DNA of 64,000 nt, taken from assembly GCF_019925205.1 (NCBI RefSeq), contig NC_083568.1:27588393-27652392 (forward strand). Reading direction: 5' to 3'. The stretch's first letter is position 1. The number at the start of each line of letters is the position of its first letter. The notes beneath the pieces are model-generated. The model worked only from the letters and a program-made list of their open reading frames with translations, did no database searches and had not been told where the DNA came from. Below are positions 35,201 to 47,612 of this stretch, piece after piece. The position numbers and the translations under genes were made by a program. This DNA is from Metopolophium dirhodum. Taxonomy: Eukaryota > Arthropoda > Insecta > Hemiptera > Aphididae.

Positions 35201-38013
35201 CTTGTACATCTTTATAAATGTATATTGTATGTACAGAATACCTCGGTAAAACTAAAAAGAAAACTTAACAACCAATCAATGTTTACGACCGGAAAAATAT
35301 TTTACCAAACCGAATTATATCGATAAAACGTCACAAACGTATGGTAGACCTAGTGCAACTAGGATAACTATATTAAATTGTATTAATTTAATGCTAAACG
35401 TTTTGCAGCGTTCCATATTATAGCTACCTGTTTCAACTCTCGTTTTATTTTCGAATATTATCTACTGATAATAATAATTATTAATTTAAGTGGGTAGGTA
35501 TTATACATTTATTTTTATTTTTATACTCGCCCAGATTATTTACCAAGTAAAAACTGGCAAGTATATTATAAACTATTTTCATACACACAACATGAGTAAT
35601 ATTTACGAATAGTAAGTTGTTCAATCAAATAAGTAAAATATACATTTTCAATAAATATTTTTAATTAAACATAAAGACGACAAATCATTCGTAATTTTAT
35701 TTGTAATTAAATATTGTTATCATAATATAATGTATACATTGATTTTTAATAGCCATAAATACGCAGGTATATGATAACTATTAAGATTGTGTTACATAAC
35801 ATCATAATTATAGTAATTTCACATAATGATTTTATTTATTTTATTGACCAGTATTTTTTCTCTCGGAAATCCCGAAATTTTAATACGACTGATTTTTTTT
35901 TTTACTGATTTGTATTTTAAATGAAATTGTATCGAACATTTACTATATTACTATATTATTGTGTGCCATCGTGATTGCCATCATATAAAAACCAAGAGCA
36001 CCTACTATATAGTAATTAGGTTTAGTTTTTTTTAATTCTTGGTATTCGGCATCAAAAATCCTTTGAAATTGGACTGTAATACAATTAGGTATTTGACTAA
36101 TTATCTACATTTTATTGCATTACCAAAATAAACACGTTTTTTTTTGTCATTGATGCTCGTAATATGATATAGGCAAATTTACGGTTCAATTAGTTTTGAT
36201 CTTGTACACACATTTAGAATTATTTCACATTTAGAAATAGTTATTTTCATAATATCGGACAACATACGGGTAGAATACAATTTATTATTGTGAACTGTGC
36301 CTTTTGATGGTACCTTTTTTAAAACACAATTCCGTCCGGTTAAAATGTATTTTATATTGGCGCAATGTTTTATGGATTTTACAGCTGTACGGAAATAATA
36401 AAATAAAATAAACCTATAGATCAACAAACGGTCCAGGAAGCTCCCATAAAATGTACAACGTACAGACTAACAACTGCATAATATTTACCTATGCCAACAC
36501 AATGTTCATGAATTTAAATTGACGGAGATCAAAGTTGATATAATAATAAAATTATGTTAAATCTCAAGAGACGAAAAAAAGGCTTCATCCGATTTAAAAT
36601 TATTAAAACTTCAATTAATATGTATACAAGTATTAAGTCTTGTTGACTGACCATCATAATGGTATTATACACAATACTTCACTATTTCCTAATATTTGAT
36701 TAAATTATTTGAACGATGATGTTCAACCATAATAGTACCTATTATATAAGACTGTTTATTGTGTAGACATATTCATTTTCAGCCTTAAAACACTGGTCGA
36801 TTTTTTTTTTTTGCTCATTTTTTTTTGTTGTTAATTTGATTGTTTTGTGTGAACAACTGTAGGTGCAATATAGTAGTTTATACATTTGACAATATTAGAG
36901 CTTATTTAGTACGCGACCTTGTAGTATATTTAAGGGATTCCTTTGTTATTCGACAAAATAATAAATATACGAAATTGGGTTCTACCAAAACAAAGGGTTA
37001 GAGATTCAATAGGTATGATCTAATTCAACTTTAATGCCGCAACTACACTCCGATATAAATTATCCTGGCGATAAATATTTTTTATATTGTTAATTTAAAT
37101 ATCCATGGTAATATTCAAAATATAACATTTGCGTAGTGTTGTTTTTGTTTTTATGAAAATAATATAGGTACGTATAATATTCAAACAACCTCGACAGATC
37201 AGATTTATTTTTCATTAATTGATTTATTATTCACCAATCGTTAATATTAATTTTAATAGTAGGCATTTAATATTTATATGAAAACAAACTTTAATCGACA
37301 CGTTTCCTTAACGCATCCACACTTCAGAATGTTTACCTTAAATTATCGCCTTTTGTATAATTAATAATTATTAGTTGCATTTGTTATTTTATGAGTATAC
37401 AAAATGTTGAATAAGTACTAAACAGATATAATGATATAATTTAGCCATTTATGCACGTTGTATCATTATCGAATGAATGACCTTAATATATGCTATGTAA
37501 ACGATTACTGTTTAACTCAAATATTGATTATCAAAACTTTTGATTGCGGTTTATATGAAATAAAATATGTACCTATGGCTTAAAAGTTGTATAGCACAAG
37601 TATAAAATATAATCGAACGGTTTACAGGGTGTAACGTAAAAAAAAAAAAACATTGATTAATATTTAATTCTGTTTTCGATATCTACTGGAAAGAAAAGCA
37701 CCTGTCGATGAATATTACTAAATTGAAGTATACCTAGAGCGCCTACCTAGAGTATACCTAGGTATAGGTAATGATATTATATTTTAGGACGAGCGTGTAC
37801 ATAGGTACCGGATATCCAACTATATCATAGTGGTACACGACCGTGCCGCGGTCCGAGATGTCAGACAGCGGTTTACCGTGAAATGTTTTAAATCTTAAAT
37901 GACCGTACCTCGTATCCACATTTCGCGCTGGGTTCGCTCTTTCTCCAGGGCACGGCGTACGCACTCGCGCAAGCGATCAGCACCAGCAACGCCTTGTCGA
38001 CGGCGCGATGCAT
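15937..38013 (-). CDS. Lysosomal alpha-mannosidase (GH38), complete multi-exon gene
   Basis: Exo-acting glycoside hydrolase that removes alpha-linked mannose from N-glycan fragments in the lysosome. Hand-spliced coding exons, in transcription order: 37909-38013, 34632-34734, 33337-33418, 33025-33210, 31556-31761, 25900-26036, one of three exon-7 versions, 21683-21902, 21205-21404, 19936-20359, 19027-19243, 18812-18929, 18452-18728, 18116-18355, 16554-16703, 15937-16164. Every junction has GT/AG ends and the phases agree, giving about 1008 aa (1009 with exon 7a), close to the roughly 1010 aa of mammalian LAMAN. Hallmarks are HTHDDVGWLKTVDQYYFG, WSMNDEA, GWQIDPFGHSR, DGLFFGRLDY, MGxDF, GVMQHHDAITGTEKQHVAND and NDRSQGGSSL. 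By family position, H54, D56, D141 and H423 would bind zinc, D141 would be the nucleophile and D300 the general acid. The start is chosen because it gives a signal peptide (residues 1-20) followed by the family's CGYESCHP segment. No frameshift or stop was found. Confidence 0.95.
16165..18115 (-). other. Mannosidase introns 14 and 15
   Basis: Holds intron 15 (16165-16553), exon 15 and intron 14 (16704-18115). The larger intron is AT-rich, with a short TA run near 16820 and many ATAATATTAT palindromes near 17840-17930. I see no coding segment or complete mobile element in it. Confidence 0.6.
21903..23620 (-). other. Mannosidase intron between exon 7c and exon 8
   Basis: AT-rich intron of 1.7 kb. 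The only structure I see is a foldback element at 23073-23486, listed separately. No fourth copy of exon 7 was seen on inspection. Confidence 0.6.
23073..23486. mobile_element. Foldback element in intron next to exon 7c
   Basis: The left arm starts GAGGACGTCACTACC and the right arm, read inward, GAGGACGCCGCATCC. Arms pair over about 170-190 bp (both contain GTCTCCGTCTTACAAT and AGAGAAGAACTTT). Total 414 bp, no coding capacity. The flanks are AT-rich and the target duplication is unclear. It lies 134 bp downstream of exon 7c in the direction of transcription. Confidence 0.8.
23621..23754 (-). CDS. Mannosidase alternative exon 7c
   Basis: Third version of exon 7, 134 nt, same phases as 7a and 7b (0 in, 2 out, ATT AA|gttagt). 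Core peptide NNIILTMGDDFQYADA, then NFYSMDKLI. It has a good acceptor (TTTTCAG) and lies 1.6 kb downstream of 7b and 1.7 kb upstream of exon 8. All residues that are invariant between 7a and 7b in the MG-x-D-F region are kept, so the copy is under apparent constraint rather than decayed. Confidence 0.9.
25369..25502 (-). CDS. Mannosidase alternative exon 7b
   Basis: Second version of exon 7, 134 nt, phase 0 in and phase 2 out (ATT AA|gttagt). Core peptide NNVILTMGEDFQY, then INFRSMDKLI. This is closest to the usual family form (MG-x-D-F-Q-Y). It lies 74 bp downstream of 7a. Acceptor is ATACAG. Splicing to exon 8 gives DKLI-K-HINSK without a frame change. Matches 7c at 30 of 44 positions by hand count. 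Joining 7b to 7a or 7c in one message would shift the frame, because 134 and 137 are both 2 mod 3. Confidence 0.9.
25577..25713 (-). CDS. Mannosidase alternative exon 7a
   Basis: First of three homologous versions of exon 7 in transcription order, 186 bp after exon 6. It is 137 nt, enters in phase 0 and leaves in phase 2 (AA|gtaaat). It encodes 45 residues with core NVILTMGGDFTYQDA and end SLDKLI. The DF pair that should supply the catalytic acid is kept, but the neighbours differ from 7b and 7c (GG and T instead of GE/GD and Q). It has one more codon than the other two and matches 7b at roughly 23 of 44 positions by hand count. The acceptor is odd: the run before the AG is A-rich rather than pyrimidine-rich. 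The reading frame is open, so it is probably functional, but this is the most divergent copy and may be rarely used. Confidence 0.8.
25900..38013 (-). CDS. Mannosidase exons 1-6: signal peptide and N-terminal half of GH38 catalytic domain
   Basis: Exon 1 (37909-38013) encodes MHRAVDKALLVLIACASAYA, a hydrophobic signal peptide, then 15 residues ending CGYE. Exon 2 (34632-34734) carries the zinc-site motif HTHDDVGW. Exon 3 (33337-33418) reads SIQLAGVQFILDSVI. Exon 4 (33025-33210) reads ETAFFWKWW and FIGGAWSMNDEAA, which contains the presumed nucleophile aspartate. Exon 5 (31556-31761) reads FGECGRPHIGWQIDPFGHSR. Exon 6 (25900-26036) reads LYNYYSAPDGFCFD and ends in phase 0. Exit phases run 0, 1, 2, 2, 1, 0. 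Introns are large: 3.2 kb after exon 1, 1.2 kb after exon 2, 1.3 kb after exon 4 and 5.5 kb after exon 5. Open reading frames overlapping exon 1 in other frames are shadows. Confidence 0.93.
26762..26956. repeat. Inverted repeat with 36-bp perfect arms
   Basis: 26762-26797 and 26921-26956 are exact inverse copies (core GAATTCGTTAATATGTCTAC), with weaker pairing beyond. Loop of 123 bp. Within mannosidase intron 5, so the pre-mRNA would carry the hairpin. Likely a MITE core; outer ends not defined. Confidence 0.85.
27087..29116 (+). repeat. Two direct copies of a dispersed repeat, about 1.9 kb apart
   Basis: 27087-27181 and about 28990-29116 share AGCGCTCCGCTATTTCTTTT followed by ACAxxC, CACACAC, and later AGAAATTGCCTATxTT and a TTAAAAAC block. 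Could be two copies of one element or the ends of a longer one; the sequence between gives no coding hint. Confidence 0.5.
32211..32244 (+). repeat. (AT)17 microsatellite
   Basis: Uninterrupted AT dinucleotide run in mannosidase intron 4. Confidence 0.95.
34735..37908 (-). other. Mannosidase intron 1 (3.2 kb)
   Basis: First intron, between the signal-peptide exon and the zinc-site exon. AT-rich. A sequence starting TACAGGGTGTAACG near 37624 resembles one end of a DNA transposon, but I found no partner end. A 114-codon open frame on the plus strand at 34796-35140 has no recognisable family and is probably chance. Confidence 0.5.
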
Positions 38014-38330
38014 GATGTAGTCTCTCGAAACGATTGATTTGCGAGACTATAATATCTTGCCCGTCTGTATCCCGCGTGCACACCGCTATTCGACTGTGAT
38101 ACAAATAACGACAATTAATGTAATAATATTATTGCTGTCGTCGGCCAACCGTGTGCGGCGGGAGCAGGACGACCGCGAAATCGACCACCGTCGTGTTGCA
38201 CATGTAGCTGAAGTCGGCTGTCGTAGCAGTTGCCGCCGACTGATACGGACACCGGACGTTTTGACCGGTATTATAGTGTGCCATCCTACCGGTTTTCTCT
38301 ACTCCTCCTGCGAACAGATTATATCGGGCG

Positions 38331-38373
38331 CGTGTGTGTGCGTGCGTGTGTGTGTGTGTGTGTGTGTGCGTAC

Positions 38374-38408
<35 letters not shown>

Positions 38409-38456
38409 TGTGTGCATGTGTGTGTGTGTGTGTTGTGTGTAGGTGTGTGCGTGCGC
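38331..38456 (+). repeat. GT-rich microsatellite upstream of mannosidase
   Basis: About 125 bp of (GT)n with GC and TA interruptions, roughly 320 bp upstream of the mannosidase start codon. The long Cys/Val and His/Thr open frames over it on both strands are translations of the microsatellite, not genes. The GC-rich stretch 38014-38330 between it and the ATG is where the promoter and 5' UTR should be. Confidence 0.93.
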
Positions 38457-41400
38457 GGTAGCCGATTACGACGTTATCTCCGGCCACAATAACCTTTGAT
38501 CAGCGGTCAGGCGTTTTTCGAAAACAAAAACATCGAACAAAATATCATAAAAAACACAAGCCAACGCGTTTATCCGTTACCTGCGGTTTTTGTGTCGGTT
38601 TGATTGTCACTGCGAAAGTTAACGAACCGTATTGTAGCCGAAGATGTATTATAATATGGTACCGTCTATTACCTATAGTTGTTGGCGCATTGTTCGCCGT
38701 TCCTGTATGATATGCGACTGTTGCGCCGGTCATTATCGTTATCGTTATATTATTAATATATTTCGTTTGAGTGTAATACAACGACGAGTGCTTGTACGAG
38801 TGGGAAGTATAATTGAATGGACGTTATGATTGATTTAGTAGAAAAAAAAAAAAAAATTAAAACTAAATCATTATTTCAATGTTTAGGCGTGATTAACACT
38901 GCATAATATAATAATATTATGCTGTTTTTAACCGTTTGATACGTACGCCGGGTAAGGAATTTTAAGTAGGTACCTCCTATACCTAGTTTAAAGTAAATTA
39001 TTTGAATGACGTTTAATTTTTCTCACAACATTCGTCAAAACCTCAACAAAAAAAGGAATGGTACAGTTTTTCCGTATGCATTAAAGTGTGAAATGTGAAT
39101 GTAAATTTTGCCTACGTATACTGATACCGCGTATGGACGAGAATACGCGTTTTTAAATATTAGCAACAAATTAGCGCATATTTTTTTGTTCACAGTTCTT
39201 GCATTCAATTTTTTACAAAAAAAAAAAAAAATGTGAATGACTGTGTTTTAAAAACTAAAATCTCTATTTTTCCTTTATTCAAATTTCTATTTGTCTTGAA
39301 ATCCTTATATATAATTTAAGTATATTGTTCCAAAAATAAAAAGTAAAGCACTTTTAAATAAATAACTGTTTTTAGTAAATTTTGCATTTTAAGACGTTGT
39401 TTTTTAACGGACCTACATACATATTTAAATAAATGTTAACAAGTATATTTATTCATTTGATTGTATGTATTTTGTCTACAATACTTTGAATTTTAAAATG
39501 GTGACTAAAGTTTACACTGTACTATTTACTTGCATGACTATATTATATATTGACGTATTGTTACACAAAAATAAAATATGTAGGTAGTTGTAAGACGTAT
39601 ATTGTAAATCCCTGCGGGTCTATACGTCATAATAATAGTGAAGTAACGTAAAATTCGTGAATATGATCTAAAAGTATATTGTGTACAGACGGATACTCCT
39701 CTCCTCGAGGGATAAGACAAAAAACAAACTGTTTATTTTTTGTCTTTACTTTTTTCGTCCGTCGAAAAATTCTAGGAATATTCCTAAACGATTATATTAT
39801 AAGCGGTGAAGATCTAATTGTTTCGGACGGCTTCGGTCGACGATACCGCACAGAAGAGAATAATATTATCTAATTTATTGTCACGACGATATTATCTCCA
39901 TATAAAAAGAAACAAGGAAACGGGAAAAAAATGTTAATAGTGTAAGCGATCCAATAAAAAATAATCACATTGTAGCGAGCTCAGCGTTCAGATATTATAA
40001 TAGTCTTTCTATGGGGATTTAAAAGCTCCTTCAAAACCCATCAAGCTACGAGTGTGATGATTTGGTGTTTTGTTCATTATGTATAGCATTTCGTAGGTTG
40101 GTGCAGTGTACGAGCAAAATATTTTCACACTAAAAGTTATATTATTATTGTTTTGTTTGTTTTTCCTGTCATACTTTTTTTGTTTTTTAATACTTTGTAT
40201 TATTGTTTATATACGCGTCATACGTACGCGTCGCGTGTGCAAGTGGGAAGTTTGTAAATAGTTGACACAATGTGTCCAAAGCAATAATGAATGATCTGAA
40301 GAAAAAAAAAAAAAACGTTTTCTCCGCGATTTATGCACCACCGCCATTATGATAATTAATAATTGCATATGCGCGCGTCCGAGTTAGGTGTCGGTCGGGT
40401 GACTGTGTTGGACAAATTAAAATTTCCGATTCTTTGAACGACCAGGTACGTACAGGTTGAAGCCGATGATTGCACAAAGGACGCCGGCAGCTTTTATGCG
40501 TTTCGGGCGTCGAACGCGGCGAGCGGCAGCCGTGATTAATTTGGTTTTAGTTGCAAAGGTCAGCGCGCGGTTTCCGGTGTCAGTCTCGCCGCCGCACAGT
40601 TTTGAGCCTTCGCAGACTACCGATACCTACCCTGTATACAATATTACCATGTCGCCATAATATTATGCACTCAATTCAGGGCAGATCCCTCCTAAGCGTG
40701 GGACTTTAAGCGATTCAAACAACACGCGTATTAATATTCCACTCGCACGTCCGACTATAAACGGACATTATTTTTTTCGTGGGGTTTTTTTCGGACGAAC
40801 GACCACCGCGCGAATTGAACATTGTCTGACGAGCGCGTTCACGTCACATACAAAAGCACTGAACGTTTACATTCGGTAAATATTATTATTATTGTGTACA
40901 TATAGGCGATACCTCGAAATTCCTAACGAAGTTATTTTTTACCACAATTATTTATGTGTACCTAATGTTTCCACACGTTTCAACACCTCTAATAGTATTG
41001 TGTACATAATATGACTGACTTATGGATTTAGGTGTATTCAACACAGATTCGACGACTAATTATTATAATCACAAACTATTATGAAATTTATATTTTATAT
41101 TATCTTCGCCGCTCTATGCATCGGTGTACAGAGTCATAAATATCATTGTCGTTGACGTTCTACAACTGCTGTATTATGCATTTTACTGATAAATGAATTA
41201 CACAAGTCAAAGGTTCCGGCACATTGTTATGAATAAATTACTTAATGCCGACACATAAATTAGCTGTGACTATTATAAGAACAGTTTAAATAACTTACAT
41301 CGGGCATTCGAACCAAAATAACGAATTCGAAATAAGTTGATTTATTTCGAATTTAGATCATATTATTATGTTCGACGAATTTGCACTTGAATACTTTCAT

Positions 41401-42465
41401 ATTTATATTTCATGTATAATCGTAAATGTATTATCATATCAATTAGTTGGTAGCTGTTTACTATTTAGTTATGTTAGTCTTCTTCTTGTATATAACCATA
41501 CAAATGACGTTTGAATTGCCATTCTACTTTTTCTGTTCTCGTTGTTAATATCATCATCATTATTTTACACTGTCACATTTTAATGTTGCATACGTGTATA
41601 ATCAGCATATTTCAATATTTTATTTAAAACTATTTAAATATTAACTTTAAGTCTTTGAATAATACAATTAAAACATTTTAAATAAAATATGAAAGGCAGA
41701 CAAGTGGTAATCAGATCAAAAGAGTCAAGAATATTATGAACTACTATAAGTTCAATCACGAATGAAGCTGTGCAAACAAAGTTTATGTGGAGTGTGCAAT
41801 CGTAAACTAAATATAAGTTCACGTTTCTTATGAAATCTCGAATGTCTAATTAATTTTAGTGAATCACAAACGAAATAAATAACCCTTATATTTTATCTTA
41901 TCTTATTCATGTTATTATGAGTCGACAACAAAACATTATTGACGATCAACATTATTGCGGGAGTACCTACCTCTACTGATCGAGGATACGACGAAAACGA
42001 GTAGGCTTTATACACTTAACCAAGTATATTCAGTAGTTTCTTTGGTGATTATGGAAATTATTACTCAGACGACTGAAAATGTGTCGGTACTTAACAAACA
42101 TAATAATATAATATACTACCTATACAATATTATATTATTATATTGGAAATTTAATATTGTTGGTATGTATGAGAATAATAATATTCAAAATGCGTGTATC
42201 ATATTATAGGTAGGTACACGATATGATGTAATATATTGTATATATTATTAGTGTGAAATGAGACTTTACTAACTAGTAACCACTAAATCTTAGAAACCAC
42301 CGGACCGATTTCAATAAAAGTCATATTATTTAGATTCTTCGAAATTCGGATGGTGTTTTCAATTTCTATTTAAACTTTTATATAAACGTTGCTGTACACA
42401 CGAATTTCGTTTTCGCTCACAGAAATCAAATAATTTTTTTTGTTTGTGGGAATAAAGTTATGGTT
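38457..42465. other. Gene-free stretch upstream of mannosidase
   Basis: Mostly AT-rich, with GC-richer islands near 38560-38730 and 40370-40640. The latter has a 67-codon open frame at 40457-40660 with arginine-rich composition and no family I know. It could be a promoter or 5' exon of an unseen gene. From about 42245 sequence looks like a decayed mobile element. Confidence 0.45.
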
Positions 42466-42473
42466 ATTATAAC

Positions 42474-43018
42474 CAGTGCTTGGAACCGAAATTAAAAATA
42501 CCGGTATTTTAACCAATAACTATTGTAAATATTGGAACCGGAACCTTACCGAAACCCTTTTTTGATTTTCTTAGGAACCTAAACCAGAACCGGAACCGAT
42601 AATTGTCGGAAGATAATTTTTCGGTTTATTTCGGTTTTTTTTTTGGTTCTAGTTTTATTCAATTATTTAATATATTTAGGTAGGTAGTACATAATATATT
42701 GCGCCGCGGAAGTAATGCGAAAGCAATTCCCGCGGCGTCGTCATTTCAAAAAGGAAAAAAAAAAAAAAAGGTAATACATATATTATTAAACAATAATAGT
42801 TGATTCATAAAATTTGGTTGTAAATGTATACTGATCAGTCAACCTGTTTTTTTAAATACAGAATATAATTATTGTTCATAAGGTTATTTAAATTTTTTAT
42901 TACATTGAATTTTACATGGAAAATAAACTATACATTTTGTCTTTTAAGCCATCGAAAATACTATTGAAGAACCAAATTGGAACCGAAACCGAAAAAATCA
43001 TAAAGGTTTTAAGCCCTG
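42474..43018. mobile_element. hAT-type MITE, 545 bp, with 8-bp duplication
   Basis: The left end is CAGTGCTTGGAACC and the right, read inward, CAGGGCTTAAAACC. The interior is rich in GGAACCGAAACC words. Perfect 8-bp target duplication ATTATAAC at 42466-42473 and 43019-43026. No coding capacity. Confidence 0.9.
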
Positions 43019-43139
43019 ATTATAACCATCATTGTCATTGGTCACATAATTAATAAGATTTCAAAAACAAATTGTATAGATTATAGCCGATAAACCATGC
43101 GTTGCTATGAGATTTTTTTTAAATAAAAGAAAATAATAA

Positions 43140-43528
43140 TAAGTATTTAATTTTTATTTATTGTCATTTAAATGTAGGTACAACAAAGGGCAATGTCATT
43201 GTGTTCGTAGCGTATAGCCGCAAAAACTACTCGGCCGGTTTTAAAGAAAGTTTCGGTGATTGTCCTCAGAGATATCAGGAAAGTTTAGATAACAGTTGGA
43301 ACCACGTTAAAAAAATACGTCATGTGCTATATCCAATCCACCCACCACAGGCGGATTGGACATAGCCATCTCGGTTAAATTAGTTTACAAAGCGCAGAGA
43401 TACGCCGATACTGATTTGCCAGTTATCTGACCACTGAGGTACACTAAAACCAAGATGCACCGATATACCGTCTTATTTTAAGTCTGATCATTTTTTTTTC
43501 CCAGGCGAAGTCGAGTTATACAGCTAGT
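43140..43528 (+). mobile_element. Helitron/Helentron-like 3' end
   Basis: Ends CCAGGCGAAGTCGAGTTATA-CAGCTAGT, resembling the GC-rich hairpin plus CTAGT terminus of insect Helitron-type elements. Preceded by a non-coding, GC-richer body (43200-43480). The 5' end is probably left of the hAT MITE near 42250, so the MITE has landed inside it. Family call is tentative. Confidence 0.45.
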
Positions 43529-43547
43529 ACATATTATATATAATATA

Positions 43548-44323
43548 CAGGATGATTCAACAAGCATGCTCACCCCAATTTTTTCCTTTACTAATGAATG
43601 TATTCAAATTGTGATTTTTCAAATTTTCAAATATACTCGAAGACGATATTTTCAAATATACGAATTTTTTTGTACTGCTTAAGGAGTGTCATGTGGCGAT
43701 ACATACTTCAGTTTTTCAAATGAGGAGGCCCCTTTTTTACTGTAAATTATTTAGTGAATATTTTTTTTTTTTTAAATGTTGATGTACCAAATTCAAAATT
43801 CGAATGAGTTTTTAGTTATTAGAAGTTAGTATTTAGAATTCTTAGTTATTAAAATGTTTGTCTTAAGGATAATAAAAATGGTTTTTCCTAAAATTAGATC
43901 TAGTATCTATATACTTTGGCAAATTATTTACAAATACAAATTATTTATATTGATAGATTAATATTAATGACTACAATTTTAAAATCATCATACCCTCATA
44001 TCTTATAAACCCATTGTCATGGACCTTTTGTCCTTTTATCCTTAGAACACAAAGTTAAATAACTCAACAATAATTGTTATTACTGAAACGAGTTTTGATT
44101 TTTATAAGTAAAAAATTTCAGAAAAATTATCTACTGTATAATTTATAGTTTAATAAGGGTGTTCTCATTTGAAAAACAGAAGTTTGTATCTCTATAGGGG
44201 ATTCCTTAAGGAGTACAAAATATCTCAAAAATTTGAAAATATGGTCTTAGAGTATTAGAGATTTTGAATAACTGCATTATTGAAGAAGAAAAAAGGTGTG
44301 ATCATGCTTTGTGAATCACTCTG
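43548..44323. mobile_element. Foldback MITE, 776 bp, TA-flanked
   Basis: The left end is CAGGATGATTCAACAAGCATG and the right, read inward, CAGAGTGATTCACAAAGCATG. Arms pair for over 200 bp (TTTTTCAAATGAG, TGTACTxCTTAAGGA shared). TA on both sides (43546-43547, 44324-44325). The ends resemble the element at 5842-6379 (CAGGRTGATYC), so the two may be distant relatives. Confidence 0.8.
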
Positions 44324-44325
44324 TA

Positions 44326-47300
44326 TGTACAATATTATACGTTTATCGTTTATACAATAAAGTGGAGTGTGATACTATCGTATCAATTGAACAAATTGAT
44401 CACTGTAATGTTGTTAATTTTTCCGTGACAAGGTATATAATAATTAAATTATTTTATTTCCAAACTTGTTATAAAAGTTTCTATATAGTGTATCATCGAC
44501 TAACTATTGAACATTTTCATTTACGTAAACCGTCGGTTGAAGCCTAAAAACATAGCCATAAATTATTGACTATGTACGGTGTCTTTTTTATCCTCTGAAA
44601 AGTAATTTTTAATCATTTACAGGCGGGTTGCTAAAAATCATATTTAATACAGGACGGTGCAATTTTGTAAAACGATGATAAAATACCATTTAACTCGCGA
44701 TTTCTCGTGAAGCACGACAAGTTTGTCTATTTAAATGTGTACCTACGTCAGAAGACTATATGCGATGATCACAATATCGTTCACTAAGAATAAGTTATAA
44801 TTGAATCATATTATATTCTATATTATATGCGAGTGTGCGAAGGTTCTGATAACAAATTTTATTTAAAATAGCTTAGTCACTGTTTAATTTGAATTCAACA
44901 ATGTTTTATTCATACTAAGAAATCATATAAATAAATTCACGGCAATATCACATTTTGCAAAATAGACTTAAATACATCTCTTAACAAAGGCAAATCTTAT
45001 TGTTAAAGTTTGTCTGGAAAAGCGTTCTCGTATTATTACATAATTAGGATTATAATCAAATTTACTTTGATGTACTTACGTAAATTAATAGGTACCTATA
45101 TTAATCATGATGGTATTACGCACTATTGCACTGTATGGCTTAGTAAATAATAATATAATAATGTAATTATTAAAATAAAGACAAGGTGGGTACAGTAAAA
45201 AAACTATTTTCGACTAACTGACAACTACTATATAGGTATATAATATTTATAGTACTTGGTGCCTAGGTGCACTAGTTATTATGCTAAATTATAGTCTATA
45301 ATATCATACTATAAGCCGACTATGAATAATATATTTAAATTTTCGAAAAACGATTTTTTTTTTTTAAATATATATATTTATAGCAACACCATTATGCGGC
45401 TCTTGAATAACCCGAACGTTAATTTGGTACGCTAATGGAAGATTGTCCATTGTTAATGTCACGAGTACAATATTCTAAGAGCATAATGGATTCGTTAGAC
45501 TGAACATCAGAATCTCAACAACAATTATTTCTCATTTTTGGGATTTATTATGTGTATAGTCGACATCCGGAATATTAACGTGGATGATGAATATGATGGT
45601 TCAGCATGATACATGTTGCGATTGAAAATATATTTGCAGATATTTCATTAACGTTCGATGGAAATGGAAAAGAAATCAATGCGGGAATAAAAATAAGGCG
45701 GACAATACGAACGTTTGCATAATATATTTGTTTACATAATACACGGCAATGCCACACGGGCTTAAGTAAGTTTAATATTATGTTATATATATTGAGAATG
45801 GTAGCCGTCTATTATAATATATAATACGGTATTAATACGCCAGATTGGCTACTATTCACGCAGCATCCGAAATAAATCTATATATTATGTTTTATGTACG
45901 TATAGACTATGACATACGATATAGCAGAACTAAGATGATAGAAGCAAATAATTTTAAACACTCAACGCCTAACTATGCATGGAATTATAAGTAGGGATTT
46001 CGTTTTTTGAGCAGTGTACACACTGATATTGGCAGACACCATTTTTTTTTTTATTTAAAATACGATGCACTCAAATTAATTCATCCCTTTAAGTTAGGCG
46101 CCTGGGATCTAGCGTAAGCACTAGGTAAATGAGAAAACATTGTTATCGTATTAATTATTACTTTTATATAGTACTGTAATATTATTAAGTTCTTTTAGTT
46201 CAAAACAAACGAATAAAACGATAATATTATGTAATTATGGTGTAACCATCAGGAATACCTAATATTAGTGCTAGGATTTAAAATATGCATACATTACAGG
46301 TGTTTTTGCAGCGTCCTTTTACGAATTTGGTAAGACGTGTAATGCCCACGAATCATTTTATACAAATCTGATATAAATTATAATTTTTTTTATATATAGC
46401 ATATTCTCGCATCATATACTTTAACTATATAAACACGAAAGAAGCATTGCTTATGGTTCGTTGAAAACGAAAGTAGTGAAAAGGCTAGACGACGCGTCGT
46501 ATATTACTAAGCTCCTAATTTCAATAAAAATAAATCCAGTGATTTTGTCATTGACGTAATGGTATGGATTTATTTAAAAGCCAGACCAGCAATAGTGATT
46601 TAGCTTACATAAAAAAAAGTAACTTTGTTTAATCTGTTTTAAAATCATTATAAGACGCTTCTCTTTCCCTTAATGATAGTTTGAAAAACATAAGGAAATT
46701 CATTGTATAATTTATTATATTTTTATTGCATATTTTAGAATATATTGAACAAAATTAAAACTGTAATATACATTTTTTATACGGCATAATATAAATCCTA
46801 GTCCTAGAAATAACTATAAAAAGGACACGTATAGTAATGTGGTAACTGTAAACTGTAAGTAAAATAATTTTTCTTTATTATCTACCATAACCTAAACTTA
46901 CATAATATTATAAAAAATATTTACTTTTTCAAACGTTTACGATTTCAGTTCTCAAACAAATAACACAATAACGCTAATTTCATAAATAATACTATTTAAT
47001 TATTATACCAAGATTCGATATAATTATATAAAAGACAACTAATCACAATTATTGCTTAGTAGATGTACTAGGATGTAGGGCGAAGACAATAGGTACCGAC
47101 AATAGGTACTGTATTACTGTACTATGAAAATAATACTTATATTAAACAGGTCACAGAGGTCACAATAATTAAAGTGATCTATAATAATATAAGTATCACT
47201 ATTGCACAATTGACATAATATGCGTCCTGTCCTTAAAGCTGACGAATAATTTTTCGATAATATTTAGAAAACTGCGTTCGGTAATTAAAAAAAAATAAAA

Positions 47301-47612
47301 AAAAATACAGTGGAACGAAACCGGTTTTGTGTGCATCGTTGACATATTCGTATTTTTAATTACATTTAAAATCCGTTATAAAATTAATTGTAACGCTGTT
47401 GTAACCTAAAATAAAACTATCCTAGTTTTTATTTTTAAATTACACGTCACAACAATAAATTGTTGAAGGTTTGATATTAGAGTAGTCGAATATATTTTGT
47501 TCTTCACGTACGCTCTATAACGTTGTGTACTTACTAACCTGAATAATATATTAAATAATCAAATCGTTCAATTTTAAAATCGCAATTGTGAGACGACAAG
47601 GCCACTGCCCAC
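44326..47612. other. Gene-free intergenic stretch
   Basis: AT-rich, no gene or complete element recognised. Confidence 0.5.

Noticed and set aside
37758..38104. Two minus-strand frames overlapping mannosidase exon 1
   Set aside because: Out-of-frame shadows. The true frame gives a signal peptide and the CGYE end and splices to exon 2.
38039..38487. Long open frames on both strands rich in Cys/Val or His/Thr
   Set aside because: They are translations of the GT microsatellite and its flank, upstream of the mannosidase start.
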